NCBI GenBank assembly: GCA_025935435.1
Contig: JAICVH010000018.1
Coordinates: forward strand, 1-13,896
Length of the DNA: 13,896 nucleotides
Origin: Burkholderiales bacterium
GTDB lineage: Bacteria; Pseudomonadota; Gammaproteobacteria; Burkholderiales; Casimicrobiaceae
Reading direction: 5' to 3'
Below, piece after piece: positions 1 to 6,787 of the stretch. Made by a program: the position numbers and the translations under genes. The number at the start of each line of letters is the position of its first letter. Position 1 is the stretch's first letter. The notes beneath the pieces are model-generated. The model made no database searches and was not told the origin of the DNA. It saw nothing but the letters and a program-made list of their open reading frames with translations.

Positions 1-1
1 A

Positions 2-478
2 TTCGTCGCGCCCGAGGAAGAACGGTATCTCGGCGAGATCGAGCGTCTCCTGAAGAAGAAGATCACGATCGCCGTCAACGAGGGCTTCGAAGCGGCGATC
101 GCCGTTCACGAGCGTTCCGGGCGCGGCGTCGCCGATTCGCACGATGGCCGGCGCGGGTCGGGTGAGCGCAGCGGAGCGCGCCACAATGCGCAGGGAGCGC
201 GCAGTCGCGGGACCCGCCGACGTGAGCACGCCGGCCCTGTCGACGATGCGCTGCCCAAGGTTCGGCGTGAGGCACCAGCGCACGGCGATGCGCGGCGGAC
301 CGAGCGTGAAGCCGCGTATGCGAAGAATCCCGATCAGCCGATCGCCAAGCGCGATCACGCTCCGCATGCCGTCGAGCGTCCGCACCATCCGCACGCGCAC
401 ATCCACGCCGCGCGCCGCGTAAAGCCCGTTCCAGCGCTGCTGCAGAAGCGCAAGACGCCGGAACCGGAAAAGGTCTAG
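2..478 (+). CDS. DEAD-box RNA helicase, C-terminal fragment (RhlE-type)
   Basis: This is the 3' end of a gene that begins before the window; 158 residues are visible up to a TAG stop. The first ~33 residues (FVAPEEERYLGEIERLLKKK followed by ITIAVNEGFE) look like the end of the second RecA-like domain of RhlE-type DEAD-box helicases, where a 'V..dE...L..IE.LL.k.I' segment follows motif VI. ATP-dependent RNA unwinding in the cytoplasm is therefore the likely role. The remaining ~125 residues are a low-complexity tail rich in Arg, His, Ala and Pro, including HHPHAHIHAARR, ending in a PALLQKRK-type basic motif. Such basic tails are common in RhlE proteins and are thought to bind RNA. The catalytic motifs (Q, Walker A, DEAD, SAT) lie outside the window, so the subfamily call rests on a short segment. 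Confidence 0.72.
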   Translation, partial: FVAPEEERYLGEIERLLKKKITIAVNEGFEAAIAVHERSGRGVADSHDGRRGSGERSGARHNAQGARSRGTRRREHAGPVDDALPKVRREAPAHGDARRTEREAAYAKNPDQPIAKRDHAPHAVERPHHPHAHIHAARRVKPVPALLQKRKTPEPEKV

Positions 479-502
479 CCTGTTAATTCATGGGTCGGGG
501 GC

Positions 503-625
503 GCTGACGGGTTCGCGTCTGCGCGCATCGACCCATGTCACGGTTCGCGTCCGCGCAACGACCCATGTCACGGGTTCGCGTCTGCGCCAATCGGCCCATG
601 TCACGGGTTCGCGTCTGCGGCAACG
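503..625. repeat. Degenerate ~32-bp tandem repeat, four copies
   Basis: The spacer between the helicase and DUF2182 genes, which point at each other, holds four copies of a unit built around GTTCGCGTCYGCG. The core starts at 511, 543, 574 and 607, so the period is 32, 31 and 33 bases. Copies 2 to 4 are preceded by CCCATGTCACG; copy 1 has a diverged version of it. CATGGGTCG at 489-497 is the reverse complement of CGACCCATG at 529-537 (repeated at 559-567), so the array could fold into a stem with a ~31-base loop. One strand can be read as a repeating TRTRDMGR-type peptide, but there is no ribosome site or family resemblance to support coding. The role is unknown; the position would suit a bidirectional transcript end or a dispersed intergenic repeat. 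Confidence 0.75.
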
Positions 626-637
626 TCTCGACCGGCG

Positions 638-1516
638 CTAGCCAGGTCGAGCGCCGAGCAGCACCAGCACCCCGGCGGTGATCAGTACGACGCCGCCCAG
701 GCGTGCGACGAGCTCGCCGCGAGGTCCCGTCTTCTCCGCCAGGACGAAGAGTGCGAGCACCGCGACGGCGGCGAGATTCATCACGCCGACCGCGAACAAC
801 ACGGTCATCAGCGCCCAGCAGCACCCAACGCACCAGGCACCATGGCGCACGCCCATCCGCACTGCGCCAAGCGTGCCGTCGCGCCAACGCGTCATCACGA
901 ATGCGAGCGGGCTGCGGCAACGCAGGAGGCACGCGCGCTTCGCAGGCAGCAGCTGGTAAACGCCCGCAGCAACCAGGATCGCCGCGCCGATCGGCGCCGC
1001 GGCTCGCATTTGCGACGACATCAGCGCGGTGTCGTGCAACGCCCATTGCGCAACCGCTGCCGCGGCACTGAATCCGAACCAGACGATTGCGTAGCCGAGC
1101 GCGAAGGCGGGCACGACGAGGGCAGAACCGCGCGCGGCGCGCGAACGTCGCGCACCGGCGACGAGCGCGAGCACGGGCGCCGCAGCGGGCGCCATCATCG
1201 CGACCATCATCACCGACCACATCGCGAACAAGTACATCAGCTCCACGATCGACCATTTCGCGTCCATCGCCATTGCCATCGATGCCATCATCGCGTCGTG
1301 CTGCATCGTGCTCGCCATCTGCTGCTCGAGATGAGCGAGGTACGCCCACGCGATGACCGCAACGCCGATGACGCTCGACCAGACGACCACGCGCTGCCGC
1401 AACAACGGCGCAATGGCGCGACTGCTCACGTCGAGTTCAGCCACCCTGCCAGGCAAACGGCGCGTATTGCCCATTGTTGCGTCCGCTCGTATCGTCCCAA
1501 TCGATACCGAACGCAT
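638..1516 (-). CDS. DUF2182 family Met/Cys-rich membrane protein
   Basis: Multi-pass inner-membrane protein of up to 292 aa. The sequence fits the DUF2182 family (sometimes labelled predicted metal-binding membrane protein). Features in order: a hydrophobic helix near residues 45-62; a Met-rich stretch (QQMASTMQHDAMMASMAMAMD, split here as QQMASTMQ then HDAMMASMAMAMD); a helix with MWSVMMVAMMAPAAAP; a helix around 134-155; KRACLLRCRSPL; then HGAWCVGCCWALM and two C-terminal helices. Met, His and Cys clusters like these can bind soft metals such as copper, but no biochemical role is established to my knowledge. The 5' end overlaps the 3' end of the DUF1326 gene. Alternative starts are ATG at 1474 and GTG at 1444, the latter giving an 8-base overlap with the upstream TGA; the first ATG at 1516 is used here but the true start is uncertain. 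Confidence 0.85.
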   Translation of the reverse strand: MRSVSIGTIRADATMGNTRRLPGRVAELDVSSRAIAPLLRQRVVVWSSVIGVAVIAWAYLAHLEQQMASTMQHDAMMASMAMAMDAKWSIVELMYLFAMWSVMMVAMMAPAAAPVLALVAGARRSRAARGSALVVPAFALGYAIVWFGFSAAAAVAQWALHDTALMSSQMRAAAPIGAAILVAAGVYQLLPAKRACLLRCRSPLAFVMTRWRDGTLGAVRMGVRHGAWCVGCCWALMTVLFAVGVMNLAAVAVLALFVLAEKTGPRGELVARLGGVVLITAGVLVLLGARPG

Positions 1517-2063
1517 GCACGTGACTGCGTGTGGCCCGCGCCAGTGCGAACCGATTGGCGGCCGGATGCCCCGTGTTATCCAGTTGCATCGGTTCGGTCG
1601 CGTTCGGGTCCATGCCCATCACGCCCTCGGCTGCCATGTCGACCAGGCGCGCAGCAGCGACCGACCACTTCACGCCTTGCTGCGAAAACTGAATCGCAGC
1701 CGGTTCGACACCCATGAAATGACCGACGAGCCCGGATAGCGCCGCCATCGGACCGCCGGCTGCGCCGCTGACGATCGAGGCGATCGCATCGCGCTGCTCG
1801 GTGCTCGCTCGCTCGTCGGCTACAACGCCGACCGACCAGTTGCCCTGGTTCATCGGCCCGGGCGTGTGCCCGAGCACGAGAAAACCGAGCCCGTCGAGCG
1901 CCACCTCGCCGTAGCGACCGCGGTCGACGCGAAAGGCCATCGCAAAGTTGCATGCGCCCTGTGTCGGGTTCGCCGCCATCTGCGATGGCAGGCAGGGACA
2001 GATGAAGTCGCAGCTGCAGGTCTCGTAGTACTGGCCGCTCAACTTCCACGCGGGTGTCGCCAT
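1437..2063 (-). CDS. DUF1326 domain-containing protein
   Basis: Soluble protein of 208 aa with no signal peptide. The N-terminus carries YYETCSCDFICPCLPS, the Cys-rich C-x-C-x(3)-C-P-C signature typical of DUF1326, followed by a beta-rich body (CNFAMAFRVDRG, LDGLGFLVLGHTPGP) and 'EQRDAIASIVSGAAGGPMAAL', here cited in part. Function is unknown. DUF1326 genes often sit beside DUF2182 genes, as here, where the downstream DUF2182 gene overlaps this one, so the two probably form one transcript and may act together, possibly with a metal or thiol. Start choice: GGAGG at 2070-2074 abuts an ATG at 2069 with no spacing, but lies six bases before the ATG at 2063, so MATPAWKL is preferred over MTMATPAWKL. 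The gene is divergent from gsiA. Confidence 0.86.
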   Translation of the reverse strand: MATPAWKLSGQYYETCSCDFICPCLPSQMAANPTQGACNFAMAFRVDRGRYGEVALDGLGFLVLGHTPGPMNQGNWSVGVVADERASTEQRDAIASIVSGAAGGPMAALSGLVGHFMGVEPAAIQFSQQGVKWSVAAARLVDMAAEGVMGMDPNATEPMQLDNTGHPAANRFALARATRSHVHAFGIDWDDTSGRNNGQYAPFAWQGG

Positions 2064-2069
2064 CGTCAT

Positions 2070-2074
2070 CCTCC
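2070..2074 (-). promoter_or_regulatory. Shine-Dalgarno site deciding the DUF1326 start
   Basis: On the minus strand GGAGG is followed directly by ATG (2069-2067), then ACG, then a second ATG (2063-2061). Only the second ATG has a workable six-base spacer, so translation most likely starts at 2063. Confidence 0.6.
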
Positions 2075-2122
2075 GGATGTGCGAGTGATCGAAGCAATGT
2101 GCCGCGGCATGGGTGCGCTCGT

Positions 2123-2151
2123 TTGCCGTGTCCGCGCACGTCCCCGATAAT
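2123..2151 (+). promoter_or_regulatory. Candidate sigma-70 promoter for the gsi operon
   Basis: TTGCCG (2123-2128) and GATAAT (2146-2151) are separated by 17 bases, a good fit to -35 and -10 boxes. Transcription would begin near 2158, upstream of the TTG codon at 2185 but downstream of the GTG at 2113, so the site also bears on the gsiA start. It lies in the divergent spacer between the DUF1326 gene and gsiA. No operator is recognised around it. This is a pattern match only. Confidence 0.4.
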
Positions 2152-2184
2152 GCGCCCCTCCTCTCCTACGTCAAGCCCAGGAAT

Positions 2185-4113
2185 TTGACTGCCACTCCGG
2201 CCGCGTCCTCCGTTCTCGACGTGGAACGACTGTCCGTCGAATTTGCGACGACCGATCGCGTCGTGGCGGCTGTCCGCAGCTTGTCGTTCTCCATCGCACG
2301 AGGCGAAACGGTTGCCATCGTCGGCGAATCGGGTTCCGGAAAATCGGTAACGGCGCTATCGATCATGCGGCTGGTCGAGCACGGCGGCGGCCGCATCGTC
2401 GACGGCCGCCTGCGGTTCGCGCGGCCCGGTGGAACCGAGGTCGACCTCGCGACCAGCAAGGCGTCGACGTTGCGGGAAATACGCGGCGCGGAGATCGCGA
2501 TGATCTTTCAGGAGCCGATGACATCGCTGAACCCTGTGTTTCCTGTCGGCGACCAGATCTCCGAGTCGATCCGCCTGCATCAAGGCAAGGACGCAGCAGC
2601 CGCGCGCGCCGAGGCGCTGCGCATGCTCGAGCAGGTACGCATTCCCGAAGCGCGTTCCGTCCTCGATCGGTATCCGCATCAACTCTCGGGCGGCATGCGT
2701 CAGCGCGTCATGATCGCGATGGCGCTGTCGTGCCGGCCGGCGCTGTTGATTGCCGACGAACCGACGACGGCACTCGACGTCACGATCCAGGCTCAGATCC
2801 TGACGTTGATCCGACTGCTGCAAGACGAGATGCACATGGCAGTCATGTTCATCACGCACGACATGGGCGTGGTTGCCGAAGTCGCCGATCGCGTCGTCGT
2901 CATGTACGGCGGCGAAAAGGTCGAGGAAGGTTACGCAGAAGCGATTTTCGGCCAACCCGCGCATCCGTACACGCGCGCGCTGCTTGCTGCAGTTCCCAGG
3001 CTGGGCGCGCTGCGCGGCGAGGACGCACCGCGCAAGTTTGCAGTGCCGTCGGCGCCGCCATCCGACGAGCATGCAGCGCCGTCGGTCGTGCGTGACACCT
3101 CTCACGCGCCAATGCCGAACAAACGCCAACGCGCGCCAGCAGACGCAGTCGAACGGTTGCCGCGCGCCACCACCGACGGCGCCCCGCTGTTGCGCGTGCG
3201 CAAACTGACGACGCGCTTCGACGTGAAATCGGGCTTTCTCAGCCGCGTGCGACGTCGCGTGCACGCCGTCGAGAGCGTGAGTTTCGATCTTGCGGCCGGC
3301 GAGACGCTCGCGCTGGTTGGCGAATCCGGATGCGGCAAGTCGACGACCGGACGCTCGCTCCTGCGCCTCGTCGACATCGCAGGCGGCAGTATCGAATATG
3401 GAGGTCGCGACATCGCGGCGCTTCCGGCCGATGCCCTGCGCCCGGTCCGACGCGACATCCAGATGATCTTCCAGGATCCGTTTGCGTCGCTGGATCCGCG
3501 CCTGACGGTTGGATTTTCGATCGCGGAGCCGCTTTATGTGCATGGCGTCGCCGCCGGCCGCGAGGCCGAAGAGCGCGTGGCGTGGCTCCTCGAGCACGTG
3601 GGGCTCGCGGGCGAGCACGCACGCCGCTATCCGCACGAGTTTTCCGGCGGACAGCGTCAGCGCATTGCAATCGCGCGCGCGCTCGCGCTCAATCCGCGCA
3701 TCATCGTCGCCGACGAAGCCGTATCCGCGCTCGATGTTTCGATCCAGGCGCAGATCGTCAACCTGCTGCTCGACTTGCAGTCCGAGTTCGGCGTCTCGTA
3801 CCTGTTCATCTCCCACGACATGGCGGTCGTTGAACGCGTCAGTCATCGGGTCGCGGTCATGTATCTCGGGCAGATCGTCGAGCTCGGACCGCGGCGGGCA
3901 ATCTTCGAAGATCCGCGACATGCGTACACGCGCAAACTGATGTCCGCAGTACCGGTTGCCGACCCGCGCCGGCGGCGCCGGGAAAGAGCGCTATCATCCG
4001 AGGAAATACCAAGCCCGATCCGCGCAGTCGGCGACGAGCCGGACGTGGCACCGCTCGCCGAAGTTGCGCCCGGGCATTTCGTCGCCATGCATCACGTCGG
4101 GGGCGCGTATTAG
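2185..4113 (+). CDS. gsiA: Glutathione-type ABC importer, fused ATP-binding protein GsiA
   Basis: Cytoplasmic ATPase subunit of 642 aa with two nucleotide-binding domains in one chain, as in GsiA (the E. coli protein is about 620 aa). NBD1: Walker A GESGSGKS near residue 47, signature LSGGMRQR, Walker B LLIADEPTTALD, H-loop ITHD. NBD2: Walker A GESGCGKST near residue 379, signature FSGGQRQR, Walker B IIVADEAVSALD, H-loop ISHD. Each domain ends in the oligopeptide-transporter C-terminal motif (HPYTRALLAAVP; YTRKLMSAVPVADP). A Pro/Ala/Arg-rich linker of ~45 residues joins them. It would power uptake through GsiCD of peptide delivered by GsiB. Start: TTG at 2185 gives MTATPAASSVLDVERLSV, typical of the family, and lies downstream of the candidate promoter, but its AGGA ribosome site is closely spaced and weak. 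A GTG at 2113 would add 24 residues of unlikely sequence. Confidence 0.9.
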   Translation: MTATPAASSVLDVERLSVEFATTDRVVAAVRSLSFSIARGETVAIVGESGSGKSVTALSIMRLVEHGGGRIVDGRLRFARPGGTEVDLATSKASTLREIRGAEIAMIFQEPMTSLNPVFPVGDQISESIRLHQGKDAAAARAEALRMLEQVRIPEARSVLDRYPHQLSGGMRQRVMIAMALSCRPALLIADEPTTALDVTIQAQILTLIRLLQDEMHMAVMFITHDMGVVAEVADRVVVMYGGEKVEEGYAEAIFGQPAHPYTRALLAAVPRLGALRGEDAPRKFAVPSAPPSDEHAAPSVVRDTSHAPMPNKRQRAPADAVERLPRATTDGAPLLRVRKLTTRFDVKSGFLSRVRRRVHAVESVSFDLAAGETLALVGESGCGKSTTGRSLLRLVDIAGGSIEYGGRDIAALPADALRPVRRDIQMIFQDPFASLDPRLTVGFSIAEPLYVHGVAAGREAEERVAWLLEHVGLAGEHARRYPHEFSGGQRQRIAIARALALNPRIIVADEAVSALDVSIQAQIVNLLLDLQSEFGVSYLFISHDMAVVERVSHRVAVMYLGQIVELGPRRAIFEDPRHAYTRKLMSAVPVADPRRRRRERALSSEEIPSPIRAVGDEPDVAPLAEVAPGHFVAMHHVGGAY

Positions 4114-4180
4114 CCTGCGCACAGGGCACGACGGTGTGATCAGGCGTCGGCATCGGCGACCGCACGGTCGCTGCAACGTC

Positions 4181-4186
4181 AAGGAG
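4181..4186 (+). promoter_or_regulatory. Strong ribosome binding site of gsiB
   Basis: AAGGAG sits five bases before the gsiB ATG at 4192. It is the best ribosome site in the operon (the starts of gsiA, gsiC and gsiD have weak ones), which fits the need for excess binding protein. Confidence 0.7.
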
Positions 4187-4191
4187 CTTTC

Positions 4192-5730
4192 ATGAAACCG
4201 CTGTTCCGCATTCTCGCAGTGGCACTGGCGACCACCGCACTGGCGTCACCCGCGTTCGCCGCAAAGGACGTCGTCTTTGCCGTCGCATCGACGTTCACGA
4301 CGACAGATCCCTACGACGCGAACGACACGCTGTCGCAGGCGATGGCCAAGTCGTTCTATGAAGGCCTGTACGGCTTCGACAAGGACATGAAGATGGTGCC
4401 GGTCCTCGCCGAAAGCTACGACGTGAGCAAGGACGGGCTCGTCTACACGATCAAGTTGCGCAAGGGCGTCAAGTTCCACGACGGAACCGACTTCAAGGCG
4501 GACGCGGTCAAGGTCAATCTGGACCGCGTCACGAATCCCGAGAACAAACTGAAACGCTACGGTCTGTACAACAACAACATCGCCAAGACCGAAGTCGTCG
4601 ACGACTACACGGCGCGCATCACGCTGAAGACGGCGTTCTCGCCGTTCATTGCGCAACTCGCGCATCCGTCGACGGTGATGATCAGTCCGACCGCGCTGAA
4701 GCAGTATGGCAACAAGGACATCGCGTTCCACCCGGTCGGCACCGGCCCGTTCAAGTTCGTCGAGTGGAAGTCGACCGATTACCTGAAGGTGGCGAAGTTC
4801 GACGGCTATTGGCGCCAGGGTTATCCGAAGGTCGACTCGATCACCTGGAAGCCGGTCGTCGACAACAACTCGCGCGCCGCGCTGATGCAGACGGGCGAAG
4901 CGCATTTCACGTTCCCCGTGCCATACGAAGTCGCCGAGGTGCTGAAGGCGAAACCCGATCTGGAAGTGGTCGCCGCGCCTTCGATCGTGCTGCGCTACCT
5001 TTCGATGAACACGCAGCAGAAGCCCTTCGACAACGCGAAGGTCCGGCAGGCGATTGCGTACGCGATCAACAAGGAGGCGCTTGCCAAGGTCGCGTTCAAC
5101 GGCTATGCGACACCGGCGGAAGGTGTCGCGCCGCAGGGCGTCGAGTACGCCGTGAAGATCGGTCCGTGGCCGTACGACGTTGCCAAGGCCAAGCAGTTGA
5201 TGACAGAAGCCGGTTATCCGAATGGCTTCGAAACGGAGCTGTGGTCGGCGTACAACCACACGACGGCGCAGAAGGTCACGCAGTTCATTCAGCAGCAACT
5301 GCAGCAGATCGGCATTCGCACGAAGATCACGCTGCTCGAGGCAGGACAGCGCGTCGAGAAGGTCGAGAGCTGGCAGGATCCCAAGACGGCACCGGTGCGG
5401 CTGTACTACGTCGGCTGGTCGACGTCCACCGGCGAGGCCGACTGGGCGCTGCGTCCGTTGCTCTACGGAGAATCGTGGCCGCCGCGGCTCTTCAACACCG
5501 CGTATTACAAGAACGACAAGGTCGACGCAGACATCAAAAAGGCGCAGCTCACGACCGAGTCCGGTGAAAAGGCGCAGCTCTACAAGGACGCGCAACAGAC
5601 GATATGGAACGACGCACCGTGGGCTCCGCTCGTCGTCGAGAAATTGCTGTCGGCGCACAGCAAGAAGCTGTCGGGCGTCTATGTGATTCCGGATGCATCG
5701 TTCAACTTCAACGATATCGATCTGAAATAG
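4192..5730 (+). CDS. gsiB: Periplasmic glutathione-type peptide-binding protein GsiB
   Basis: Solute-binding protein of 512 aa (SBP_bac_5 family, cluster C) that captures peptide in the periplasm and hands it to GsiCD. Residues 1-23 form a Sec signal peptide with a basic start (MKPLFR), a hydrophobic core and an AFA cleavage site before AKD. The mature protein shows the family's LDPYDAN-like opening (TDPYDANDTLSQAMAKSFYE), LAESYDVSKDGLVYTIKLRKG, HPVGTGPFKF, and FDNAKVRQAIAYAINKEAL. The resemblance to E. coli GsiB runs along the whole length as I remember that protein, including WSTSTGEADWAL and the C-terminal VVEKLLSAHSKKLSG. The start is firm: AAGGAG at 4181-4186 precedes the ATG by five bases. 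The gene lies 78 bases after gsiA and is followed by a strong hairpin before gsiC. Substrate specificity cannot be read from sequence alone. Confidence 0.92.
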   Translation: MKPLFRILAVALATTALASPAFAAKDVVFAVASTFTTTDPYDANDTLSQAMAKSFYEGLYGFDKDMKMVPVLAESYDVSKDGLVYTIKLRKGVKFHDGTDFKADAVKVNLDRVTNPENKLKRYGLYNNNIAKTEVVDDYTARITLKTAFSPFIAQLAHPSTVMISPTALKQYGNKDIAFHPVGTGPFKFVEWKSTDYLKVAKFDGYWRQGYPKVDSITWKPVVDNNSRAALMQTGEAHFTFPVPYEVAEVLKAKPDLEVVAAPSIVLRYLSMNTQQKPFDNAKVRQAIAYAINKEALAKVAFNGYATPAEGVAPQGVEYAVKIGPWPYDVAKAKQLMTEAGYPNGFETELWSAYNHTTAQKVTQFIQQQLQQIGIRTKITLLEAGQRVEKVESWQDPKTAPVRLYYVGWSTSTGEADWALRPLLYGESWPPRLFNTAYYKNDKVDADIKKAQLTTESGEKAQLYKDAQQTIWNDAPWAPLVVEKLLSAHSKKLSGVYVIPDASFNFNDIDLK

Positions 5731-5785
5731 GCCGCGCAACTCGCTCGCTGAGCTCGCACGGTCCGTTGCACGTCATTTGATTTTG

Positions 5786-5820
5786 CGCGGAAAGCGCTGG
5801 GACGCCCCTCGCTTTCCGCG
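5786..5820 (+). promoter_or_regulatory. Perfect 11-bp hairpin between gsiB and gsiC
   Basis: CGCGGAAAGCG (5786-5796) and CGCTTTCCGCG (5810-5820) are exact inverted repeats with a 13-base loop. No U-run follows (TAAGTCCATG), so it is not a typical intrinsic terminator. The likely role, by analogy with other binding-protein operons, is to stabilise the gsiB 3' end or attenuate transcription, giving more GsiB than permease. It is centred about 70 bases after the gsiB stop and 60 before the gsiC start. Confidence 0.7.
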
Positions 5821-5865
5821 TAAGTCCATGATCAAACCACACGCGCCCAACGCCGGCGCGTCGCC

Positions 5866-6786
5866 GTGGCCCAATATCTAGCCAAGCGCCTGCTTGGCCT
5901 GTTACCGACGTTGCTCCTCGTCGGCTTTCTGGTCTTCCTGTTCGTGCATCTGCTGCCCGGCGATCCGGCGCGCCTCGCGGCCGGGCCCGATGCGAACCTC
6001 GAGACCGTCGAACTCGTGCGGAAGGATCTGGGACTCGATCGGCCGCTGCCCCAGCAATTCGCGCGCTTCGTAGGCGGAGTCTTGCGCTGGGACTTCGGCA
6101 CGTCGATCCGCACCAAGCGCCCGGTATCGAGCGAGATCGGCGACCGCTTCATGCCGACGTTCTGGCTGACCATCTGGAGCATGCTGTGGTCGGTGACGTT
6201 CGGCATGGCGATCGGCATCGTGTCGGCCGTTTGGCGCAACCGCTGGCCCGATCGCGTGGGCATGACGCTCGCGGTGTCCGGCATTTCGTTTCCGGCGTTC
6301 GCGCTCGGCATGGTGCTGATGCAATTCTTCTCGGTGCAGCTGGGCTGGCTGCCTACGGTTGGTGACGACACGTGGCGGCATTACATCCTGCCGTCGGTCA
6401 CGCTCGGTGCGGCAGTCGCAGCGATCATGGCGCGCTTCACGCGCTCGTCGTTCGTCGACATTCTCGGCGAAGACTTCATTCGCACAGCACGCGCCAAGGG
6501 CCTGGACGAGCGCCGCGTGATCATCAAGCACGGACTGCGCAACGCACTCATACCGGTCGTCACGATGATGGGATTGCAGTTCGGGTTCCTGCTCGGCGGG
6601 TCTATCGTCGTCGAAAAGGTCTTCAACTGGCCGGGCCTCGGCCGCCTCCTCGTCGACGCCGTCGACATGCGCGACTATCCGGTGATCCAGGCGCTGGTGC
6701 TGCTTTTCTCGCTGGAATTCATCCTCATCAATCTGATCGTCGATGTGCTCTACGGCCTCATCAACCCCACGATCCGGTATCGCTGA
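5866..6786 (+). CDS. gsiC: Glutathione-type ABC importer permease GsiC
   Basis: Inner-membrane permease of 306 aa (BPD_transp_1 family, DppB-like). The N-terminal helix (YLAKRLLGLLPTLLLVGFLV, residues 4-23) and the LPGDPARLAAGPDAN segment that follows are typical of the DppB/GsiC type. About six hydrophobic segments are seen. The cytoplasmic EAA-like loop that contacts the ATPase lies near residues 202-230 (EDFIRTARAKG...HGLRNALIP). The closing VEKVFNWPGLGRLLVDAV and INPTIRYR match GsiC very closely as I recall the E. coli protein. The start is a GTG with little ribosome-site support, but it gives MAQYLAKRLLGL, matching the family N-terminus. It forms the translocation pore with GsiD, which begins one base after this stop, so the two are translationally coupled. 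Confidence 0.92.
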   Translation: MAQYLAKRLLGLLPTLLLVGFLVFLFVHLLPGDPARLAAGPDANLETVELVRKDLGLDRPLPQQFARFVGGVLRWDFGTSIRTKRPVSSEIGDRFMPTFWLTIWSMLWSVTFGMAIGIVSAVWRNRWPDRVGMTLAVSGISFPAFALGMVLMQFFSVQLGWLPTVGDDTWRHYILPSVTLGAAVAAIMARFTRSSFVDILGEDFIRTARAKGLDERRVIIKHGLRNALIPVVTMMGLQFGFLLGGSIVVEKVFNWPGLGRLLVDAVDMRDYPVIQALVLLFSLEFILINLIVDVLYGLINPTIRYR

Positions 6787-6787
6787 C

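Noticed and set aside
503..625. Possible CRISPR array
   Set aside because: The repeated units are adjacent and degenerate with a 31-33 bp period; there are no unique spacers between identical repeats and no cas genes.
483..640. Minus-strand reading frame giving a repeated TRTRDMGR-type peptide
   Set aside because: It comes from the DNA repeat, has a period not divisible by three in most steps, and continues out of frame over the well-supported DUF2182 gene.
3700..3740. Ala in place of Pro in the second Walker B/D-loop of GsiA (VADEAVSALD) as a possible defect
   Set aside because: The essential Asp and Glu are intact, and as far as I recall the same Ala is found in E. coli GsiA, so it looks like a family trait.
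2356..3921. Long open frame on the minus strand opposite gsiA
   Set aside because: It lies antisense to a clearly conserved ABC ATPase; long antisense frames are expected from GC-rich codon bias, and its translation shows no recognisable domain.
4246..5739. Long open frame on the minus strand opposite gsiB
   Set aside because: Arg/Leu/Val-rich low-information translation antisense to a full-length binding protein with signal peptide and strong ribosome site.
5786..5820. Rho-independent terminator after gsiB
   Set aside because: The stem is strong but no U-run follows, and gsiC and gsiD must be expressed with gsiB; it is kept as a regulatory or stabilising hairpin instead.
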